Positions 1 to 6,143 of a stretch of 6,512 nt of DNA are shown piece by piece (position 1 is the first letter of the stretch; the number at the start of each line of letters is the position of its first letter). A model generated the notes under the pieces. It saw nothing but the letters and a program-made list of their open reading frames with translations, searched no databases and had not been told where the DNA came from. A program made the position numbers and the translations under genes. The stretch spans positions 1 through 6,512 of the forward strand of contig JAHRAM010000071.1 in the NCBI GenBank assembly GCA_020027305.1, read 5' to 3'. This DNA is from Acidimicrobiia bacterium. Lineage in GTDB: Bacteria > Actinomycetota > Acidimicrobiia > Acidimicrobiales > Hopanoidiivorantaceae.

Positions 1-480
1 GTTGATGCTGGGCGTCTATTTCATAACACTCCTAGCATTGAGTTTATAACTCAGTTTTCTACCCCTGTTCTTACCGTGGCAGAAGGTTTTGTCTCAGCTC
101 TGCCTGCAAGTGCTTACTTTAAAGAAATTACGCAACGTATGGGAGTAGAGCCTGCCATGATTTCAATTGGTACACCAATTTGGTCAAAAGAGGAGTATGA
201 AGACACTCTTGATATGGAAATGGCAGGTTGGGTAGACAGCCATCCTGAAGGATTTGTCGACCTTTTATCTGTTAACGTTCCAATGAAGAAAAGCAAGCTC
301 AAGTCTTTTGTTGAAAGTGCTGAACACTTGGCAGATGAATTGTTCGACATTGTCTATTTTAACCCTGAAAAAGACAAGATGTTTGGAGATGTAGTGAGCG
401 AAGAAGAAGCAGAGGCGGGTGAAGTTGCAGGAGGGGGCAGCCAAACAGAACAAACATTACATGACAGCTCAAAAGGATAA
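1..480 (+). CDS. Probable TadZ/CpaE-like MinD-fold ATPase, C-terminal fragment (5'-truncated)
   Basis: The frame is open from base 1 and ends at TAA 478-480, giving 159 residues. A GTG at 76 could be read as a start, but the upstream codons continue a plausible protein, so I treat this as the 3' end of a longer gene. The fragment begins VDAGRL, which resembles the hydrophobic strand ending in Asp-x-Gly of ParA/MinD ATPases. Alternating strand and helix segments follow (LTVAEGF, then PAMISIGTPIW about residue 50), then an amphipathic helix with LADELFDIVYF. The last 35 or so residues are acidic and Gly-rich, probably disordered. The Walker A region would lie off the left edge and cannot be seen. 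In Tad loci a MinD-like TadZ/CpaE localisation factor commonly precedes cpaF, and this gene ends 20 bases before one. The family call rests on fold pattern and position; another cpaF-linked protein is possible. Confidence 0.55.
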   Translation, partial: VDAGRLFHNTPSIEFITQFSTPVLTVAEGFVSALPASAYFKEITQRMGVEPAMISIGTPIWSKEEYEDTLDMEMAGWVDSHPEGFVDLLSVNVPMKKSKLKSFVESAEHLADELFDIVYFNPEKDKMFGDVVSEEEAEAGEVAGGGSQTEQTLHDSSKG

Positions 481-500
481 TTGAATAAGTAAAAATAAAA

Positions 501-2012
501 ATGTCAGATACCCAAAATTCAGAAAGCGTCCACGAATTATTAGGCGAAGATTCAATAAGTGAATCTATCGCACAAAGCGAGGGTGTTAAGGAGCTCTACG
601 ACGAGGTAAATGAAGAAATTCTTTCTGAGATTATCAGTCGAACTCAAGCTGGAGATACCAAGACTGAAATCCGAGCTTATATTGATGGCGCTCTGTCTGA
701 CATGATGAATGAGCGAGATAGAAAGGCCTATACCGCAGGCATTTCTGTATTTACAAAAGAGGAGCGAGATCAACTTCGCCAACTATTTTTCCAGATGCTT
801 GGGGCAGGCAAGCTAGAGGCATGGCTTAAAATTAGTGGAGCAGAAAATGTCTACCTCTTTGGGTCTGGTAGAGTTGTTATCAAATTTAACAATGGGGAAT
901 CAAAGAGCTTTCCATCTGCAATTAGTTCTGATGCCGAGCTAATTGAAACCATTCGTTTCTTAGCCTCTTCTCGTGCTAGAACTAGCCGTCGGTTTGATAC
1001 GGCTGCACCAATCCTTGACCTTAGGTTGCCCTCTGGACATCGTTTGTTTGCTGTGATGAGTGTATCTAATGAGCCCTATGTCGTTATCCGTTACCATAAC
1101 ACTGAAAAGCTGAATCTAGATCGTTTAGCTGATTTTGGAACGCTTCAGCCTGAGATGGTGGAGTTTTTTAGAGCTGCCATTAAGCCGCCTCGCCCTGCCA
1201 ACATGTTAATTAGTGGTGGAACCTCAACTGGTAAAACCACTACTCTTCGTGCATTTCTTGCTGAAGTTCCCAAAGAAGAAATACTTGTTACCATTGAAGA
1301 CACCTTGGAGCTTCAGCTATCTCAATCTGGGCAACACGAAAATTGCTTTGAGCTAGAAACTCGTGAGGCAAACGTGGAAGGCATTGGTGCAATCACTATG
1401 TATGACTTAACTAAAGCTGCTCTTCGAATGGCGCCTAACCGAGTAATCATTGGTGAGGTTCGTGGGGCAGAAATTATGCAGTTACTTAATGCTATGGGGC
1501 AAGGTAACGATGGCTCTATTGGAACCATTCACGCTGATTCTTCTGAAGCCGTGGTTTCTAGGATTTTGACTTATTCTCAACGTTCTGAAGATGCTTCCAG
1601 CCCAGACTTTGTTCTTCGACAAATTGGCCAAACTCTAGATATTATTGTCTTTATTTCTTTACTTCCTGGACAAAAGCGAAAGGTTACTTCTGTTCGAGAG
1701 GTTCTAGGCTATTCAAAAGGCGAAGTTTATACCTCAGAGATTTTTTCAATGGATAAAGACTATAACGTTCAATATATACGTGCGCCCCACCCAAACGGGA
1801 AACTCATTGAAAAGTTAGATGCTGTTGGTTATGATATCTCTAAACTTGGGAATCCTCAGATTAAAACTCATATTAACTTTCAATCAGATGAAGAAGCTGC
1901 AGGTGGAAAAAGCGTAATAAGCGATGATGAAAGAAGGAATGGCAAGACTACACAAGAAGATATACCAAGTGGAAATGGAGCTTCGGCGAAGTCGGAAAAA
2001 CTTGTTACATAA
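501..2012 (+). CDS. cpaF: Tad pilus assembly ATPase CpaF (TadA), GspE/PilT-family secretion ATPase
   Basis: 503 residues. Hexameric cytoplasmic ATPase predicted to power Flp pilus assembly at the TadB/TadC platform. An N-terminal region (about 1-100) rich in acidic and helical residues precedes the N-terminal ATPase-associated domain (about 105-200, including RFDTAAPILDLRLPSGHR). The C-terminal RecA-like core carries Walker A GGTSTGKTT (239-247, Lys245), an Asp box VTIEDTLELQL (263-273), Walker B RVIIGEVRGAE (314-324, Glu319) and a His box GTIHADS (341-347, His344). All catalytic elements are intact; Walker A differs from the common GGTGSGKTT only at the variable positions. The last 45 or so residues are Ser/Glu/Gly/Lys-rich and probably disordered. 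No Shine-Dalgarno lies within 20 bases of ATG 501; the nearest, AAAGGAT, sits inside the end of the upstream gene, so coupling to that gene is likely. Family certain; the exact start is less so. Confidence 0.96.
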   Translation: MSDTQNSESVHELLGEDSISESIAQSEGVKELYDEVNEEILSEIISRTQAGDTKTEIRAYIDGALSDMMNERDRKAYTAGISVFTKEERDQLRQLFFQMLGAGKLEAWLKISGAENVYLFGSGRVVIKFNNGESKSFPSAISSDAELIETIRFLASSRARTSRRFDTAAPILDLRLPSGHRLFAVMSVSNEPYVVIRYHNTEKLNLDRLADFGTLQPEMVEFFRAAIKPPRPANMLISGGTSTGKTTTLRAFLAEVPKEEILVTIEDTLELQLSQSGQHENCFELETREANVEGIGAITMYDLTKAALRMAPNRVIIGEVRGAEIMQLLNAMGQGNDGSIGTIHADSSEAVVSRILTYSQRSEDASSPDFVLRQIGQTLDIIVFISLLPGQKRKVTSVREVLGYSKGEVYTSEIFSMDKDYNVQYIRAPHPNGKLIEKLDAVGYDISKLGNPQIKTHINFQSDEEAAGGKSVISDDERRNGKTTQEDIPSGNGASAKSEKLVT

Positions 2013-2033
2013 TTACTAGAACGGAACAATCAA

Positions 2034-3098
2034 ATGACAGCTCTATCAGTAATATTTGGAATAATGGCTGCTTCTGGCATTCTCTTATTTATCTCAGGTT
2101 TTCGCGAACCAGCCCCCAAACGCGCTGGTTCTGAAGCCCCATCAATATTTGGCACTAGGGGGCGAAGTGAAATTTCTAGTGATGTAATTAAAAACTTTAT
2201 TCAACAGGTTAAAACTTCGCGCCTCGTTCAGTTCAAACTCTTTTTGATGGTGACTTTAGCGGTCGCTTTTTATATGGGCACTGGTTGGGTAGTGGCTGGG
2301 CTTTTTGGCTTTGTCGCAGGCTGGGCATTGCCTGATATCTCCTCTTCATTTGCTGCTCAGCGGCGTTCTGTTAATGAAGTGGAAGCCTATGAAATTTGGA
2401 CAGCCCAGCTTGCGAACCTTATCAGTGCTGGCAACCATATTTCCAACTCTATTTCAATTTCTCAAGCTGGCGCCCCTATTGCAATTAGAGAAAGCGTTCA
2501 AACACTTGCTGCTGAGGTTGAAATACTTGGTCTGCTTCCCGCTCTAGACAATTTTGCAGAACGTGCCCGTTCGCCTTATTCTGATCAGTTGGTATTAGGG
2601 CTGAAGGTGGCCTATGAAGGTGGAACTAAAATCGCAGAGGTTTTTCAAGAATTGTCAGATGTCTTTAGAAAAGAAATTGAAGTGCTGAAACGTGCAGAGA
2701 GTTCTCGTCAAGCAGTCAATACCCAAATCCTTTTATCATTAGGTGTTAGTTTTGCATTGGTCATTATATTGGTAGTCATTAACCGTGGTTACCTAGAGCC
2801 ATTTGACACGGGGATTGGGCAAGTGTTTTTAGCCATCTCTGTGACACTGTTTTCATCAGCACTGGTGATTATTAGACGTTATACCATTGTGGGTGTTCGT
2901 CCAAGGCTTATTGTAGATGCCTCATACCTTGAAGATGATAAAGAGTATCAACGTGAGCTAAAGAAGAAAGATCGAAAAGAGAGACAAGATGCACGAAAAA
3001 AACGTGTTGCTGAAATGCTTAGAGGAAGAGAAATTGAGGAAGGCGAACTTGATGAACTCGAGCTTGATGAATCCACAAACTTTGAATCAACAAAATAG
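2034..3098 (+). CDS. tadB: TadB-like inner-membrane platform protein (T2SF/GspF family)
   Basis: 354 residues. Predicted polytopic membrane protein that docks the CpaF ATPase and forms the pilus assembly platform with TadC. An N-terminal helix (about 3-22) is followed by a basic linker, a hydrophobic pair (about 68-99), a cytoplasmic T2SF domain (about 115-225, with EIWTAQLANLISAGNHISNSI and LGLKVAYEGGTKIAEVFQELSDV), then two more helices (about 230-249 and 261-280). The hydrophobic pattern and gene order are those of TadB. An unusual tail (about 300-354) is first very Lys/Arg-rich (KKKDRKERQDARKKR) and then acidic (EEGELDELELDES), likely a charged helix ending in a disordered segment. It starts 21 bases after cpaF with only a weak CGGA at 2022-2025, so translation probably depends on the preceding gene. 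Confidence is high for the family and good for TadB as opposed to TadC. Confidence 0.88.
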   Translation: MTALSVIFGIMAASGILLFISGFREPAPKRAGSEAPSIFGTRGRSEISSDVIKNFIQQVKTSRLVQFKLFLMVTLAVAFYMGTGWVVAGLFGFVAGWALPDISSSFAAQRRSVNEVEAYEIWTAQLANLISAGNHISNSISISQAGAPIAIRESVQTLAAEVEILGLLPALDNFAERARSPYSDQLVLGLKVAYEGGTKIAEVFQELSDVFRKEIEVLKRAESSRQAVNTQILLSLGVSFALVIILVVINRGYLEPFDTGIGQVFLAISVTLFSSALVIIRRYTIVGVRPRLIVDASYLEDDKEYQRELKKKDRKERQDARKKRVAEMLRGREIEEGELDELELDESTNFESTK

Positions 3099-3111
3099 GT
3101 AAGGCAACAAA

Positions 3112-4128
3112 ATGATTATCGCACTTATCTTCGCTGTTATAATAGTCGTTGGATTTTTTATAATTGTTAGCGGTGGAAAACCCAAGCCAGTTCCGCCACT
3201 AAGAGAAATTTTTCCTAGCGCAACACAAGTTCCAGACTCGCGCCCTTATTATGCCCCTGCCTTCAAAAAGGGACTTCTTGAAAATCTTTCAGGCGATAAA
3301 AAAGATGCGAAAGAAAAACGTGCTGTTAAAAAGACAGTTGCAGGAAGAATTACTGCCTATGTTATAGAAGGGCTAAGTGCAGGCGATAAACCTAAGCATC
3401 TCATTACAATTGGGAGATCACAAGAAGAACACGCCAACATTAAAATTCTTACGGCAGCACTTGGCGCAATAATACTTCTTGCCTTCTATGCAATTTTTTC
3501 ATTAGGGGGGGTGGTTTCATTTAACCCTATTATTGCTATATTAGCAGTACTTATCGGTACCCCAATTGGATTTATTTTGCCAGATAACGTGCTTAAATCA
3601 AGGGCTTTGAAGCTACGGCTTGAGTTTGACTCTGCGTTTTATAGTTGGCTAGATGTTGTATCGCAATATTTGAGCACTGGTGAAGAAGCTAGCAATGCTA
3701 TGGTTAAGGCAGCATCCCTTTCTCAAACGTGGCCATTTAAGTTGCTGTATTCCTCCCTTAGTTTGGCACAGCTAAGAACTATGCCTGTATATGTTGGGTT
3801 AGAAAATCTAGCACACGAACGGGGATTGGAGAATTTGAACAACTTAAAGGAAGCTTTAAAGCTTTCGTCAGATCATGGTATTGAAATTAGCAACACATTA
3901 CGTTCGTTCATTCAGTCATATCGTGACCAATCTATTATTGATGCAGAGACCAAAGTTAAGTCATTTGCAGAACAAGCTGCCCTTCCTTTGGGGATGGTCG
4001 TCTTGGCATTTCTTATTCTGATTGCTTATCCAGGCATCAGCGGTCTACTTGGTAGCTCTGGCTTTGGCGCTATATCTGGAGACTTTGGTAGTAGTTCTAC
4101 TGATATTCCTGACATTGATGAACCATAA
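3112..4128 (+). CDS. tadC: TadC-like inner-membrane platform protein (T2SF/GspF family)
   Basis: 338 residues. Second T2SF platform protein, predicted partner of TadB. It has an N-terminal membrane helix (about 2-20), a basic soluble linker (about 22-105), two closely spaced helices (about 110-130 and 137-156), a cytoplasmic T2SF domain (about 170-285, including FYSWLDVVSQYLSTGEEASN and ALKLSSDHGIEISNTLRSF), and a last helix (about 290-313) preceded by AEQAALPLGM. That C-terminal block, AE-x-A-x-x-PLG followed by a hydrophobic run and YPGISGLL, closely resembles TadC of actinobacterial Tad loci. The tail is Gly/Ser/Asp-rich. It starts 13 bases after tadB with AAGG at 3101-3104, seven bases before the ATG, the second-best ribosome site in the window. 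A G7 run (3505-3511) encodes Gly132-Gly133 within the first internal helix pair. The stop codon lies in a palindrome (4121-4137). Confidence 0.88.
   Translation: MIIALIFAVIIVVGFFIIVSGGKPKPVPPLREIFPSATQVPDSRPYYAPAFKKGLLENLSGDKKDAKEKRAVKKTVAGRITAYVIEGLSAGDKPKHLITIGRSQEEHANIKILTAALGAIILLAFYAIFSLGGVVSFNPIIAILAVLIGTPIGFILPDNVLKSRALKLRLEFDSAFYSWLDVVSQYLSTGEEASNAMVKAASLSQTWPFKLLYSSLSLAQLRTMPVYVGLENLAHERGLENLNNLKEALKLSSDHGIEISNTLRSFIQSYRDQSIIDAETKVKSFAEQAALPLGMVVLAFLILIAYPGISGLLGSSGFGAISGDFGSSSTDIPDIDEP
3505..3511 (+). repeat. G7 homopolymer inside tadC
   Basis: Seven consecutive G within the codons for Leu131-Gly132-Gly133-Val134 of TadC. In this AT-rich sequence such runs are rare, and a one-base slip would frameshift the protein after residue 133, before the T2SF domain. 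The run is visible; slippage is only a possibility. Confidence 0.8.
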
Positions 4129-4137
4129 TTTATGGTT
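4121..4137. repeat. Palindrome overlapping the tadC stop codon
   Basis: AACCATAA and TTATGGTT form a perfect 8-bp inverted repeat around one central T, covering the tadC TAA (4126-4128). No T-tract follows, so it is a poor intrinsic terminator. It could be a protein site or a weak 3' mRNA hairpin closing the assembly operon. Confidence 0.6.
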
Positions 4138-4159
4138 TAAATCTTTCTAATCTAATTGC

Positions 4160-4189
4160 TGGTTTTTAGTAAAAATTGGCGAAAAACCA
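4160..4189 (+). other. Weak stem-loop downstream of tadC
   Basis: TGGTTTTT (4160-4167) can pair with AAAAACCA (4182-4189) across a 14-base loop. The stem is A/T-rich with only two G-C pairs, and no T-tract follows. With the palindrome at the tadC stop, it is the only candidate for transcript attenuation between tadC and the pilin. Confidence 0.3.
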
Positions 4190-4225
4190 CTATAAATAAG
4201 AACTAAAAAAAATTCGCTTAGTGCC

Positions 4226-4253
4226 TTGCAATTTTAGAATTCTTTCATATACT
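4226..4253 (+). promoter_or_regulatory. Candidate promoter of the pilin gene
   Basis: TTGCAA (4226-4231) and TATACT (4248-4253), 16 bases apart, fit a housekeeping-sigma promoter with two mismatches at -35 and one at -10. A start near 4260 would give a leader of about 86 bases. A second AT-rich box, TATATA at 4254-4259, blurs the exact -10. Predicted from sequence only. Confidence 0.5.
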
Positions 4254-4263
4254 TATATAAGTG

Positions 4264-4284
4264 TTAATGCTTAATGGTTAAAGT
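4264..4284 (+). repeat. Three tandem heptamers in the pilin leader
   Basis: TTAATGC, TTAATGG and TTAAAGT follow one another without gaps, just downstream of the candidate start point. They may be a regulator site or part of a folded leader; the second and third copies also contribute to the stem at 4275-4312. Confidence 0.45.
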
Positions 4285-4312
4285 TATACAATTCAACCTG
4301 TAGCTTTAACTA
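4275..4312 (+). promoter_or_regulatory. Stem-loop in the 5' leader of the pilin mRNA
   Basis: Positions 4275-4283 pair with 4304-4312 (core GTTAAAG/CTTTAAC, extended by a G-U and a T-A pair). Inside, TACA (4287-4290) can pair with TGTA (4299-4302) around an 8-base loop. The stretch after it (4313-4346) is A-rich and unstructured and contains the ribosome site. Such an arrangement could stabilise the message or keep its ribosome site open; no known riboswitch family is recognised. Confidence 0.45.
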
Positions 4313-4334
4313 AAATTAAATAAACAAAAATGAA

Positions 4335-4340
4335 AAGGAG
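4335..4340 (+). promoter_or_regulatory. Strong ribosome binding site of the pilin
   Basis: AAGGAG lies six bases before ATG 4347. It is the only near-consensus Shine-Dalgarno at an ideal distance among the Tad genes here. It fixes the pilin start at 4347 instead of the in-frame ATG at 4395, which has no such site. Confidence 0.85.
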
Positions 4341-4346
4341 AAAAAG

Positions 4347-4640
4347 ATGAATTTACTATTCATTATTTTGCCAGTTGCAATATTGGCAGTCACCATGAGT
4401 GCACGTCTTTTGAGTGGGGTAAAACCAGCTCTCTCAGATGAACGAGGTGTAGCACTTGAAACCGTAATCATTACAGCTGTGCTGGCACTTGCTGGCGCCG
4501 CAGCTGCTGTGGTTATCTATAACGTTGTTAAAAGTAGCGGTAACGAGGTTAAGACAAATGCCGATAAAGGTTGTGGTGGTACACAATCTGCTCTTTTAGC
4601 AAGTGCCAAAACTATTCCTAGTTGCACAAAAACACCATAG
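4347..4640 (+). CDS. flp: Flp-like type IVb (Tad) prepilin
   Basis: 97 residues, predicted pilus subunit. A 34-residue leader ends in the charged motif SDERG (30-34), followed by VALETVIITAVLALAGAAAAVVIYNVV, a long hydrophobic pilin helix (about 35-61), and a short polar tail (62-97) with two cysteines (Cys76, Cys93) that could form a disulfide. Cleavage after Gly34 by a TadV/CpaA-type prepilin peptidase would leave 63 residues, normal for Flp. Two oddities: the conserved Glu (Glu38) is at +4 after Gly34, not +5, and the leader itself starts with a hydrophobic stretch (residues 2-17). The gene stands 218 bases after tadC with its own promoter candidate, leader and terminator. It could instead be a TadE/TadF-like pseudopilin, but size and expression signals favour the major pilin. 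Confidence 0.78.
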   Translation: MNLLFIILPVAILAVTMSARLLSGVKPALSDERGVALETVIITAVLALAGAAAAVVIYNVVKSSGNEVKTNADKGCGGTQSALLASAKTIPSCTKTP

Positions 4641-4751
4641 GTTGCAAAGCAGCGAACAAGGTTTTTTTAATATAAAAGGTTCTTGACAAAAAGATTCTTA
4701 GTCTAAAAGTCATTAAGCCAAACATATTTCAAAACCTAGAACGTAAAGAAT

Positions 4752-4785
4752 CCCCTGCTCTTTTAGAGTGGGGGTTTTCTTTTTT
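4752..4785 (+). terminator. Intrinsic terminator after the pilin gene
   Basis: CCCC (4752-4755) pairs with the G5 run (4770-4774) and CTCT (4758-4761) with AGAG (4765-4768), closing a TTT loop. The T-rich tract 4775-4785 (TTTTCTTTTTT) follows. It lies about 110 bases after the pilin stop and would end its transcript. Confidence 0.85.
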
Positions 4786-4880
4786 GGTTTAATGTATTAA
4801 ATGTTTTATAAATGTAGGCAAGCAAGCGCTCTATAAATTATGAATGCTGGTAAAAACTTCTATTTAATTTGGCCTACTTG

Positions 4881-4903
4881 TTTTATGTGCCTATTTTATG
4901 TGC
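4881..4903 (+). repeat. 10-bp direct repeat
   Basis: TTTTATGTGC occurs at 4881-4890 and again at 4894-4903, separated by three bases. It lies 50-70 bases before the small membrane ORF and could be a regulator site. Function is unknown. Confidence 0.5.
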
Positions 4904-4952
4904 TTACCTTCAAATACTCTATAAGCATTAGGAAGTATGGTAATTTGACAAT

Positions 4953-5063
4953 ATGGAAATTGAAAAACGAGGAGACTGGAGTCGAGGCAAAATTATTGCG
5001 GTAGCATCTGCCGCCGTTATTTTAATAGTTGTTATTGTCTTGGCAGTTACTCTTTGGAGCTAG
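4953..5063 (+). CDS. Putative 36-residue single-helix membrane protein
   Basis: ATG 4953 to TAG 5061-5063 encodes 36 residues: a short charged N-terminus (MEIEKRGDWSRGK) and then one uninterrupted membrane helix (about 14-34), ending WS. Positive charges before the helix predict N-in, C-out. The only start is this ATG, because a TAA at 4941-4943 closes the frame upstream. No close Shine-Dalgarno exists; AGGAAG at 4930-4935 is 17 bases away, and a TATAAG at 4920-4925 could be a -10 box. The composition, basic and then purely hydrophobic, is unlikely by chance and matches known small membrane proteins. No family is recognised. It might belong with the Tad locus, with the neighbouring Abi protein, or stand alone. 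Its short length keeps confidence moderate. Confidence 0.5.
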   Translation: MEIEKRGDWSRGKIIAVASAAVILIVVIVLAVTLWS

Positions 5064-5080
5064 CGCCTGTTCGCCAATCG

Positions 5081-5087
5081 CCCCCCC
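5081..5087. repeat. C7 homopolymer between the small ORF and the abi 3' end
   Basis: Seven C in a short G/C-rich patch (about 5063-5100) within AT-rich DNA. It lies between two convergent genes and is outside both. No T-tracted hairpin was seen here for either strand, so no terminator is called. Confidence 0.6.
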
Positions 5088-5114
5088 TTATCACCCCAGC
5101 CTAAAGAAGCCTGC

Positions 5115-6032
5115 TTACAGACTCTTCCACAACGTGTGCTTCTGCCAATTTTTTGGCAACCCCATTTCATGAAGGGGTATTTTAGGATAGTCACTAAATA
5201 GTTTTTCCACTTTTATATGCCAATCACTCGGTGGCAAAACATGTTTGAGCAGGTGGCGACACATGAAAAGAACGAAACCAGAACGGCGATAATTTATTTT
5301 GTCCCCTATGTGCCATTCTGGATACTTTTTTTGATGAAGAGTTTGAGGTGTGCGTGTGAGCCCCTTATTCCAAAAGCGAGAATGGTGGGCGCATTGATTC
5401 CGAACTGTCAGCAATGTTTTTAGCCAGCTATAAAATACATCATTTTTCAGGTTAACACTTGAAGGCAGATTAAAATATGCGGCAACCCCTCTTCTAATTT
5501 TGTGCTTGGTAGCCATGTAGAAATTGACAACATTACCCATATCCATTAATTCCGCCATCATCCAAAGTGGGAGAACCTCATCTTTGTAATATTTTTTGGA
5601 ACTTGTCACAAAGTCTTCAGTTGAATTTTTTGTTCTTTGTTTTAAGTCGCTCAAGAAAAAGTTGTATTTGTATTTAGAAAAATTGGGAAGGTTTGAGTGT
5701 TTGGTGTATCCCGCTTCTCCATACAGATGGACAAATTCGTATGTTAGGCGAGAGCGCAAAGCGATTTCTATTTCGCTTATTGCCTCAAATATAAGTATTC
5801 GTAGTTCTTTATCAAATTTGTAGAGAGCTAAAACAGATTTGAGGGTAGTGTTGGGCTGAATGATATTAGACTTCTTGCTTGGTTGAAACGATGATATATA
5901 GCCTTTGAGCCTAAAGTAATCTATAGAAGATAATATTCCTTCTAGTTCTTGTGGTTCAGCGACAAGTCCTCTTTCCCTTAAAATCTCAGCTTGCTCTTTG
6001 TATGTAATTGGTTTTTCAAGATACTTCATCAT
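5115..6032 (-). CDS. Abi_2 (AbiD/AbiF-type) abortive-infection family protein with HEPN motif
   Basis: 305 residues, a usual length for the Abi_2 family. Conserved blocks in order: an N-terminal YLEKPITYKEQAEILRERGL (4-23), YFRLKGYISSF (39-49), LYKFDKELRILIFEAISEIE (70-89) running into IALRSRLTYEF, LPLWMMAELMDMGNVVNFYM (154-173), and VRNQCAHHSRFWNKGL (210-225). In the last, Arg211 and His216 form the R-x4-H signature of HEPN RNase-like domains. Abi proteins of this family are thought to cleave RNA or otherwise block host functions after phage infection; the target of this one is unknown. No membrane segment is seen. The first of two adjacent Mets is taken as start; its only Shine-Dalgarno-like site (AAGGAA, 6048-6053 on this strand) is 15 bases away. 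It is convergent to the small ORF and pilus genes and has no partner antitoxin in view, so it appears to be a single-gene module, possibly acquired. Confidence 0.93.
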   Translation of the reverse strand: MMKYLEKPITYKEQAEILRERGLVAEPQELEGILSSIDYFRLKGYISSFQPSKKSNIIQPNTTLKSVLALYKFDKELRILIFEAISEIEIALRSRLTYEFVHLYGEAGYTKHSNLPNFSKYKYNFFLSDLKQRTKNSTEDFVTSSKKYYKDEVLPLWMMAELMDMGNVVNFYMATKHKIRRGVAAYFNLPSSVNLKNDVFYSWLKTLLTVRNQCAHHSRFWNKGLTRTPQTLHQKKYPEWHIGDKINYRRSGFVLFMCRHLLKHVLPPSDWHIKVEKLFSDYPKIPLHEMGLPKNWQKHTLWKSL

Positions 6033-6075
6033 TTTGCTTTCAAAAAATTCCTTAATTTAAAATCCATCAAACAGG

Positions 6076-6106
6076 TTTATACGACCTTGATAAGTCGTGG
6101 GGATAT
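6076..6106 (-). promoter_or_regulatory. Candidate abi promoter with overlapping inverted repeat
   Basis: On the minus strand TATAAA (6081 to 6076) is a plausible -10 box, about 45 bases before the abi start; no good -35 was found. Overlapping it is the inverted repeat ACGAC-N8-GTCGT (6081-6098), and next to that ATATCCCC (6106 to 6099). An operator that would block polymerase is inferred from this placement. Confidence 0.4.
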
Positions 6107-6127
6107 GAAAAAGATAGAAGGGATAAA

Positions 6128-6143
6128 GTGGATATGTGGATAT
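6128..6143 (-). repeat. Tandem octamer repeats upstream of abi
   Basis: GTGGATAT occurs twice back to back (6128-6135, 6136-6143), and the related GGGGATAT lies at 6099-6106. Reading toward abi these are ATATCCAC, ATATCCAC and ATATCCCC. The third is 29 bases from the first (6099 versus 6128), close to three helical turns. Possible regulator binding sites. Confidence 0.5.

Larger units (their letters stand above)
4641..4952. other. Intergenic region between the pilin and the 36-residue ORF
   Basis: This AT-rich stretch holds the pilin terminator (4752-4785), a TTGACA (4683-4688) with no convincing -10 partner, and a 10-bp direct repeat (4881-4903). A 39-codon frame from ATG 4885 overlaps the next ORF but looks random in composition. 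No TadE/TadG, prepilin peptidase or tRNA was recognised here. Confidence 0.7.

Noticed and set aside
4683..4709. TTGACA as -35 of a promoter for a small RNA ended by the 4752-4785 terminator
   Set aside because: No -10 box at 16-18 bases; the terminator is adequately explained by the pilin transcript.
4885..5004. 39-codon frame overlapping the 36-residue ORF
   Set aside because: Composition looks random and no ribosome site is seen; the overlapping frame with a clean membrane helix is the better candidate.
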